Source: Rhodospirillales bacterium (lineage in GTDB: Bacteria; Pseudomonadota; Alphaproteobacteria; Acetobacterales; Acetobacteraceae). From it: a stretch of 6,600 nucleotides of DNA. Each line of letters opens with the position of its first letter. Positions within the stretch are counted from its first letter, which is position 1. Below the pieces are notes generated by a model that was not told where the DNA came from, ran no database searches, and was given only the letters and a program-made list of their open reading frames with translations. Below, piece by piece: positions 1 through 4,616 of the stretch. Made by a program: the position numbers and the translations under genes. The stretch covers positions 1-6,600 of the forward strand of contig JANXSA010000675.1 of assembly GCA_025352915.1 (NCBI GenBank). The letters run 5' to 3'.

Positions 1-1140
1 GAAGCTGATGAACGCCACCCAGCCGAGGGCGCCGGAATGGACGTGGCCGACCACCCAGTCGGTGTAATGGGCCAGGCCGTTCACCGCCTTGATCGACATC
101 ATCGGCCCCTCGAAGGTCGACATGCCGTAGAAGCCGACGGCGGTGACCGAGAAGCGCAGCCCGGGATCGGTGCGCAGCTTGTCCCAGGCGCCGGACAGCG
201 TCATCAGCCCGTTGATCATGCCGCCCCAGGACGGCATCCACAGGATGATCGAGAACACCATGCCCAGCGTCTGCGCCCAATCGGGCAGCGAGGTGTAGTG
301 CAGGTGATGCGGGCCGGCCCAGATATACATGAAGATCAGCGACCAGAAATGCACCACCGACAGGCGGTACGAGTAGATTGGCCGGTTCGCCTGCTTGGGG
401 ATGAAGTAGTAGACCATCCCAAGGAACGCCGCGGTCAGGAAGAATCCTACGGCATTGTGGCCATACCACCACTGCACCAGCGCATTCTGCACGCCAGAGA
501 AGATGTTATAACTCTTGGCCTCGAACACCGATGCCGGCAGAGCAAGGTTATTGCCCAGATGCAGCACCGCGATGGTGATGATGTAGGCCAGGAAGAACCA
601 ATTCGCCACGTAGATATGCGGCTCCTGGCGCTTGAACAGGGTGCCGAGGAAGACGATGGCGTAGCACACCCAGACGATGGTCAGGAAAATGTCGAGGTGC
701 CATTCGGGCTCGGCGTATTCCTGGCCCTGGCTGAACCCCATGACATAGCTCAGGGCCGCCATCACGATGAAGAACTGGTAGCCCCAGAAGATGAAGCTCG
801 CCAGCGCCTCGCCGCCGAACAGCCGGGCGTGGCAGGTGCGCTGGACGACATAGAATGAAGTGGCGAACAACGCCGAACCGCCAAACGCGAAGATCGCTGC
901 CGAGGTATGGACCGGGCGCAACCGTCCAAAGGCCGTCCACTCCAGGCCGAGGTTCATGATCGGGAAGGCGAGCTGGGCCGCCAGCACCACGCCGACCAGA
1001 AACGCCACGATCGCCCAGAACATGGCGGCGATGGTGAATTTCTTCACCACGTCCATGTTGTAGTCTTCGACGGCGCGCGCGACCGGCGTGGTCGTGGCGG
1101 GGGCGGCGAATGCGCCGGACCCGATGGCGAGATCAGACAT
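1..1140 (-). CDS. ccoN: cbb3-type cytochrome c oxidase subunit I (CcoN/FixN), 3' end cut by window edge
   Basis: This is the catalytic, heme- and copper-bearing membrane subunit of the cbb3 terminal oxidase, which reduces O2 to water at low oxygen and pumps protons across the inner membrane. Reading the minus strand from ATG 1138-1140 gives 380 uninterrupted codons to the edge; the usual family length is about 480-540, so the C-terminus is missing. Visible landmarks: GRLRPVHTS with H78 (low-spin heme b ligand), WWYGHN with H228 (CuB ligand), [13 protein letters not shown] with Y272 (the tyrosine cross-linked to the CuB histidine) and H278/H279 (CuB ligands), TFEGP with E344, and VVGHVHSG with H366/H368 (heme b3 and b ligands). 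The 44-residue spacing from H228 to Y272 matches characterised CcoN. The hydrophobic helices fit the fold. The start is supported by GGGGAG at 1147-1152, 6 nt upstream. It overlaps the small upstream gene by 8 nt, indicating translational coupling. ccoO, ccoQ and ccoP probably follow beyond the left edge. Confidence 0.97.
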   Translation of the reverse strand, partial: MSDLAIGSGAFAAPATTTPVARAVEDYNMDVVKKFTIAAMFWAIVAFLVGVVLAAQLAFPIMNLGLEWTAFGRLRPVHTSAAIFAFGGSALFATSFYVVQRTCHARLFGGEALASFIFWGYQFFIVMAALSYVMGFSQGQEYAEPEWHLDIFLTIVWVCYAIVFLGTLFKRQEPHIYVANWFFLAYIITIAVLHLGNNLALPASVFEAKSYNIFSGVQNALVQWWYGHNAVGFFLTAAFLGMVYYFIPKQANRPIYSYRLSVVHFWSLIFMYIWAGPHHLHYTSLPDWAQTLGMVFSIILWMPSWGGMINGLMTLSGAWDKLRTDPGLRFSVTAVGFYGMSTFEGPMMSIKAVNGLAHYTDWVVGHVHSGALGWVAFISF

Positions 1141-1351
1141 GGCTGGCTCCCCTGCCCGCATGGCGGGCGGCATCCAGCCGGTCGAAGTGGCGCTTGACCA
1201 GGCCGAGATCGAACACCGCGCCAAAGCCGGCCAGCGACAGGCCGAACACATACATCGCGTCGTCCAGCGCGCCAGACGCCAGGACCAGGCCGGTCAGGCC
1301 CAGGACCAGCACCAGCAGGCCGACCACAAGGTCTCCGGTTTGCTCATGCAT
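1133..1351 (-). CDS. small two-helix membrane protein preceding ccoN (function unknown)
   Basis: A 72-residue protein with two predicted membrane helices, about residues 8-26 ([18 protein letters not shown]) and 33-52 ([19 protein letters not shown]), then a basic, His/Arg-rich tail ([15 protein letters not shown]). The frame stays open upstream to 1675, but that longer reading would cross the divergent control region and the opposite gene. ATG 1349-1351 is preferred because GGGGAA at 1361-1366 lies 9 nt upstream and the hydrophobic protein begins there. Its stop TGA (1133-1135) lies inside the ccoN start, giving an 8-nt overlap (ATGTCTGA), so the two are almost certainly co-translated. I do not recognise a named family. 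Size and position suggest an accessory subunit or assembly/stability factor of the cbb3 oxidase, comparable in scale to CcoQ or CcoH but without a motif that would justify either name. The existence of the gene is fairly secure; its role is inferred from context only. Confidence 0.75.
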   Translation of the reverse strand: MHEQTGDLVVGLLVLVLGLTGLVLASGALDDAMYVFGLSLAGFGAVFDLGLVKRHFDRLDAARHAGRGASHV

Positions 1352-1430
1352 GCGAATCGATTCCCCGTCGCGTGTGGCCGGCACCATTCCCGGCATGATC
1401 AAACGGTGCCCCTCTTGCTGCGCCGCGGCA

Positions 1431-1444
1431 TTGACGCAGATCAA
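1431..1444. promoter_or_regulatory. FNR/FixK/Anr-type activator site (TTGACGCAGATCAA)
   Basis: The site is an exact TTGA-N6-TCAA palindrome, the recognition pattern of the FNR/FixK family of low-oxygen regulators. It lies in the 160-bp gap between the divergent cbb3 operon and the TauE/SafE-like gene. cbb3 operons are classic FixK/FNR/Anr targets, so the site fits both neighbours. It is 80 bp upstream of the small-protein start on the minus strand and 68 bp upstream of the GTG start on the plus strand. Which family member binds cannot be told from this window. Confidence 0.85.
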
Positions 1445-1466
1445 TGCTGCGGCACGGCGGCTTCGG

Positions 1467-1479
1467 TTGAATGTACGAA
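1467..1479 (+). promoter_or_regulatory. class II -10 element and predicted transcription start for the TauE/SafE-like gene
   Basis: TTGAAT at 1467-1472 lies exactly 22 bp after the TTGA-N6-TCAA site, the spacing of class II FNR/CRP promoters (activator centred at -41.5). This predicts a transcription start near 1479. On the minus strand the same geometry would put the -10 at 1403-1408 (CACCGT), a poor match. The nearest alternative there is TTTGAT at 1398-1403, 5 bp further away, so the minus-strand start site is less clear. Confidence 0.5.
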
Positions 1480-1511
1480 ATGTCCCCCGCTCTCCGCCTC
1501 GCGGCCCCAAG

Positions 1512-2246
1512 GTGAACGGCCTGTTCGAAGCCCTGGCCGCGATCTGCGGGCCGGGACAGGCCGAGCGCGGGTTGTTCCTGGTGCCGGCGCTGTTGCTGGC
1601 CGGGCTGGCCGGCAGCGTGGTGCATTGCGCCGCGATGTGCGGGCCGTTCGTGCTGGGCCAGGTGGCTGACAGCATGGCGCGGCTGCCGGCGGCGCGGATG
1701 TGTCAGGGGGCGCGGCTGCGCGGCTCGCTGCTGCTGCCGTATCATGCGGGGCGGCTGGCGACTTATGCGGCGCTCGGTGCCGGGGCCGGCTGGCTTGGCG
1801 GCTTACGGCTGCCACAGATATTGCCCGCAGTGCTGCTCGCCCTGGCGGCGGCCGGGTTCCTGATGTTGGCATTGCGGCGGTTTCAACCGGCCTTGGCCAT
1901 GCCCGGCGGCGGTTCGTCTACCCCCGGGATCGCAGCGCTGGCGGCGCGGTTTGGCGGCATCGGCCAGTTGCGCGGCCTGCCATTGGGGTTAGCGCTCGGC
2001 CTGCTGCCATGCGGCATGGTCTATGCGGCGCTGGCGGCGGCGGCATCGGCCGGGGCGGTCATCGGCGGGCTGGCGATGCTGGCCTTCGGACTCGGCACGG
2101 TGCCGGCATTGATCGCGGTCGGCCTGCTGGGCCACGCGGCGGCGCGGCGCTGGCAAGGCGCGGTCAATCGCGCCGCTCCCTGGCTGCTGGCGGGCAACGC
2201 CGTGCTGCTGATGGTGCTGGCGTGGCGGACGCTCGCCGCCGCCTGA
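1512..2246 (+). CDS. TauE/SafE-like (COG2836-type) polytopic membrane protein
   Basis: A 244-residue, very Ala/Leu/Gly-rich inner-membrane protein with about six helices. Motifs typical of the COG2836 branch of TauE/SafE-like proteins are present: HCAAMCGP at residues 38-45 in the first helix, a YHAGRLATY segment at 77-85 opening the second, and LLPCGMVYA at 164-172 in the fourth. The paired Cys/Met/His residues in the membrane (H38, C39, M42, C43, C167, M169) would suit metal or thiol chemistry. In other proteobacteria, relatives occur near ccoGHIS and copper-export genes, suggesting a part in copper delivery or cbb3 maturation; transport of a sulfur compound is the alternative. GTG 1512-1514 is chosen because it is the only start codon in this frame between the predicted promoter and the first helix. 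Its ribosome-binding site is weak, so the start is less sure than the gene. The gene diverges from the cbb3 operon and shares its FNR-type control region. Confidence 0.82.
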   Translation: MNGLFEALAAICGPGQAERGLFLVPALLLAGLAGSVVHCAAMCGPFVLGQVADSMARLPAARMCQGARLRGSLLLPYHAGRLATYAALGAGAGWLGGLRLPQILPAVLLALAAAGFLMLALRRFQPALAMPGGGSSTPGIAALAARFGGIGQLRGLPLGLALGLLPCGMVYAALAAAASAGAVIGGLAMLAFGLGTVPALIAVGLLGHAAARRWQGAVNRAAPWLLAGNAVLLMVLAWRTLAAA

Positions 2247-2325
2247 GGGCTGTGCGTTCCTGGACATGGCGTGGCGCCGGGCCGTAGGCTCGCTGGCAAT
2301 CGGTCGACGACAAGGCCGGCCCCGT

Positions 2326-2330
2326 GGAGG
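2326..2330 (+). promoter_or_regulatory. ribosome-binding site deciding the start of the first binding protein
   Basis: GGAGG lies 9 nt before ATG 2340. An in-frame ATG at 2271 would add 23 hydrophilic residues ahead of the Tat motif and bury the signal peptide, so the downstream ATG is the start. Confidence 0.85.
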
Positions 2331-2339
2331 AACCAGACC

Positions 2340-4370
2340 ATGACCACGCGTCGACATGTCATTGGCGGCAGTCTCGGCCTTGCGGCGGCAATGAGCGCGC
2401 CCGGCCGGCTCCGCGCCCAGGGTAGCGGCCAGTTCGGCCAATCCGGCCTGGTCGGCAAGCTCGAAGGTGCCACGCTGGCGACCACCATGCCGGCGCGGTT
2501 CCAGGAAGCACCACCGCTCGCCGAGTTGGTGAAAGCCGGCAAACTCCCCCCGGTCGCCGAGCGTGTGCCATCCGAGCCCCTGGTGATCCAGCCGCTGCAC
2601 GGCATCGGCCGCTACGGCGGCACTTGGCGCCGCGCCTTCATCGGTCCCGGCGACGGCGAGAACGGCAACCGGCTAGTCGCCTCCGACAAGCCGCTATTCT
2701 GGGACCTGACCGGCAGCAAGATCGCGCCCGCGGTGGCGCGCGCTTACGAAATCTCACCCGACGGCCGCACCACCACGCTGTTCCTGCGCCGCGGCATGAA
2801 ATGGAGCGACGGTGCGCCGTTCACCGCCGACGACTTCATGTTCTGGTTCGACGACCTTTACAGCAACAAGGACATCGTGCCCTCGCCGATCCCGGACATG
2901 TCCGCCGGCGGCAAACCCGGCCGGATAGTCAAGGTCGATGCCACCACAATCCGTTTCGAATTCGATGCGCCGCATCTGCTGTTCCCCTCGATGCTGGCCG
3001 GCGACACGCTGATCGGCGGCGGCCAGGCCGCGCGGCAATCGGGCGGCGGCACCTTCGGCGCCTATGCTCCGGCGCATTACCTGAAGCAGTTCCTGCCGAA
3101 ATACTCGTCCGAGGCCGAGGCAAACCGCCGCGCGCGTGAGGCCGGGTTCGATAACTGGGTGCGCATGCTGAAGGTGCGGCACAACTGGGCGATCAACACC
3201 GAGCTGCCGACGCTCGGCCCGTGGAAGACGACGCGGCCGATCAACACGCCGATCTGGGCAATGGAACGCAACCCTTATTATTACGCGGTCGATACCGCGG
3301 GCAACCAGCTGCCCTACATCGACCGCGTGGTGATGACGCTGGCCGACAACACCGAGATCGTGAACCTGCGCGCCATGGCTGGCGAGTTCGACATGCAGGA
3401 GCGCCATATCGACCTCGCCAAGCTGCCGGTGATCCTGGAGAACCGCGACCGCGGCAATTACGATCTGCATCTCGACCTCGCGTTCAACGGCGCCGACACC
3501 GCACTGCACTTCAACCTGAACTACACCGCCGATGCCGAAATCGGGCGGCTGCTGGCGAGTGCCGATTTCCGCCGCGCGCTGTCGCTCGGCATCGACCGCG
3601 ATCAGCTGAACGAGACCTTCTGGCTCGGCCTGGCCACGCCGGGTTCGACGGCACCCGCCGAGTCGATGGCCGAGAACCCCGGGCCGGAATGGCGCAAAAA
3701 ATGGTCGGTGCTGGACCTCAGCCTCGCCAACAAGATGCTGGACGGGCTGGGGCTGGCGAAGAAGGACCGCGACGGCTATCGCCTGCGCGCCGATAACGGC
3801 CAGCGCCTGGTGATCCAGCTGACGGTGACCAAGGCGTTCCTCGACTGGCCGGCCCATTCGCACATGCTGGCACAACAATGGAAGAAGATCGGCATCTTCG
3901 CCGATGTCCGCGACCAGGAGCGGTCGCTGGCGTTCCAGCGCGTGCTGGCCGGCGAGCATCATATCTTCGTCTTCGGCAACACCGGGTCCGAGCAGCTGTT
4001 CCTGTACCCACTTTTCGTGCTGCCGGTGGATGTCGCCAACGGCGTGCTGGGAATCGAGCTGGCGCGCTGGTACGCGTCCAATGGGGCGATCGGTACCAAG
4101 CCCGGCGATCCCCAGGTGCTGAAGGTCATGGAAATGTTTCGCTCTGCCACCACGCTGGACGAGGCCGAGCGCAACAAGCTGGCGCAGGAGATCTGGAAGA
4201 TCGTCATCGACCAACAATTCAGCATCGGCATCTGCGGCCAGTCGCCGGCCTTCGCCGGGGTGCGCATGGTCAACCGCCGGCTGGGCAACATCCCCCAGCG
4301 CGTCTGCATCGCCCAACACTGCCGCACGCCGGGCAGTTCGCACCCGACGACCTGGTACTTCAAGGCATGA
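2340..4370 (+). CDS. Tat-exported ABC transporter solute-binding protein, SBP_bac_5 family (paralog 1)
   Basis: A 676-residue periplasmic receptor of the peptide/nickel/opine class (SBP_bac_5), which would hand its ligand to a Dpp/Opp-like inner-membrane ABC permease. The N-terminus MTTRRHVIGGS is a twin-arginine signal followed by an Ala-rich stretch, with likely cleavage near RAQG (residues 25-28). The family signature LRRGMKWSDGAPFTADDF lies near residues 149-166, followed by FRRALSLGIDRDQLNE (410-425), the usual second conserved block. The C-terminal part has QQFSIGICGQSP and ends TTWYFKA. It is longer than classical DppA/OppA (about 530) but close to the large alphaproteobacterial members of the family. 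The ligand cannot be read from sequence; a peptide, opine or sugar-derived compound are all possible. A close paralog follows in tandem, and no permease or ATPase gene lies in the window. The TGA stop abuts the palindromic element at 4371. The 93-bp gap before the gene shows no clear promoter or terminator, so readthrough from the preceding gene is possible. Confidence 0.93.
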   Translation: MTTRRHVIGGSLGLAAAMSAPGRLRAQGSGQFGQSGLVGKLEGATLATTMPARFQEAPPLAELVKAGKLPPVAERVPSEPLVIQPLHGIGRYGGTWRRAFIGPGDGENGNRLVASDKPLFWDLTGSKIAPAVARAYEISPDGRTTTLFLRRGMKWSDGAPFTADDFMFWFDDLYSNKDIVPSPIPDMSAGGKPGRIVKVDATTIRFEFDAPHLLFPSMLAGDTLIGGGQAARQSGGGTFGAYAPAHYLKQFLPKYSSEAEANRRAREAGFDNWVRMLKVRHNWAINTELPTLGPWKTTRPINTPIWAMERNPYYYAVDTAGNQLPYIDRVVMTLADNTEIVNLRAMAGEFDMQERHIDLAKLPVILENRDRGNYDLHLDLAFNGADTALHFNLNYTADAEIGRLLASADFRRALSLGIDRDQLNETFWLGLATPGSTAPAESMAENPGPEWRKKWSVLDLSLANKMLDGLGLAKKDRDGYRLRADNGQRLVIQLTVTKAFLDWPAHSHMLAQQWKKIGIFADVRDQERSLAFQRVLAGEHHIFVFGNTGSEQLFLYPLFVLPVDVANGVLGIELARWYASNGAIGTKPGDPQVLKVMEMFRSATTLDEAERNKLAQEIWKIVIDQQFSIGICGQSPAFAGVRMVNRRLGNIPQRVCIAQHCRTPGSSHPTTWYFKA

Positions 4371-4379
4371 AGGAAGATT

Positions 4380-4403
4380 CTTCTTTTTGTGAACAAAAAG
4401 AAG
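4380..4403. repeat. left-arm hairpin of the palindromic element
   Basis: CTTCTTTTTGT (4380-4390) is the exact reverse complement of ACAAAAAGAAG (4393-4403), with GA between them. The stem is nearly all A-T and starts 10 nt after the stop codon of the first binding protein. Confidence 0.8.
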
Positions 4404-4472
4404 CAAAAAAACTTTATCCATTTGGGCCGGGCCTTCACGACTGGCACCGATCCAATGGATAAAAGTTTTTTG

Positions 4473-4500
4473 GTTCTTTTTTTCAAAAAAGAACATTCTT
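4473..4500 (+). terminator. right-arm hairpin with T-rich tail, possible terminator
   Basis: GTTCTTTTTT (4473-4482) pairs perfectly with AAAAAAGAAC (4485-4494) and is followed by ATTCTT. The larger stem 4404-4425/4452-4472, followed by TTCTTTTTTT, is a stronger terminator-like fold. On the opposite strand the layout is mirrored, so termination could be bidirectional. Position just after a stop codon supports the reading, but the short stem is A-T rich, unlike a standard GC-rich intrinsic terminator. Confidence 0.4.
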
Positions 4501-4525
4501 TCTCCCCTGCGCTGCCCCTACTGGC

Positions 4526-4553
4526 CTCACGCTCGCTCTTGCTCTAGCGTGAG
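4526..4553 (+). promoter_or_regulatory. GC-rich hairpin in the leader of the second binding-protein gene
   Basis: CTCACGCT (4526-4533) and AGCGTGAG (4546-4553) form a perfect 8-bp inverted repeat around a 12-nt loop, 63 bp before the next start codon. There is no T-run after it, so a simple terminator is unlikely. It could be an mRNA stability hairpin or an operator. I see no convincing promoter between it and the start codon. Confidence 0.4.
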
Positions 4554-4603
4554 TTCAAATCACCGTGGCCGCCGTCAACGAGGCCAAGGACCCAGCAACG
4601 CCC

Positions 4604-4608
4604 GGAGG
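4604..4608 (+). promoter_or_regulatory. ribosome-binding site of the second binding protein
   Basis: GGAGG lies 8 nt before ATG 4617, nearly the same arrangement as in the first paralog (9 nt), and supports this start. Confidence 0.85.
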
Positions 4609-4616
4609 CAGCCGAT

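Larger units (their letters stand above)
4371..4505. repeat. 135-bp AT-rich double palindrome (two inverted 50-nt arms)
   Basis: Two 50-nt arms, 4371-4420 and 4456-4505, are imperfect inverted copies of each other around a 35-nt GC-rich centre (4421-4455). The best matched part is 4404-4425 against 4452-4472, differing only in homopolymer lengths (A7 versus A6, T3 versus T4, T3 versus T2). Each arm also contains its own short hairpin. The centre pairs partly too (TTGGGCCGGGCC against the complement of GGCACCGATCCAA), so nearly the whole element can fold into one long cruciform or stem. Its A/T runs contrast sharply with the surrounding GC-rich coding DNA. It carries no gene. Size and symmetry suit a dispersed palindromic repeat (REP/MITE-like), though only one copy is in view, so that is inference. 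Confidence 0.8.

Noticed and set aside
37..858. A 273-codon plus-strand open frame at the left
   Set aside because: It lies opposite ccoN, whose minus-strand frame shows all the expected heme and copper ligands; the plus-strand product has no recognisable domain.
1380..1410. GGCACC/GGTGCC 6-bp inverted repeat in the divergent control region
   Set aside because: Short, with a 19-nt loop and no supporting context; likely chance in GC-rich DNA.
1110..1511. Upstream extension of the TauE/SafE-like gene to an ATG at 1110
   Set aside because: It would run through the ccoN start, the small-protein gene and the FNR-type site, and the added residues show no family similarity.
2754..4496. A 580-codon open frame on the minus strand opposite the first binding protein, starting inside the palindromic element
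   Set aside because: It mirrors a clear SBP_bac_5 gene. Its product is low-complexity and rich in His/Arg/Gly/Val without domain signatures, as expected for antisense frames in GC-rich genes. Its apparent start lies in the repeat.
4371..4616. CRISPR array or tRNA gene in the spacer
   Set aside because: There are no regularly spaced direct repeats and no cloverleaf or conserved tRNA loop sequences; the repetition here is inverted, not direct.
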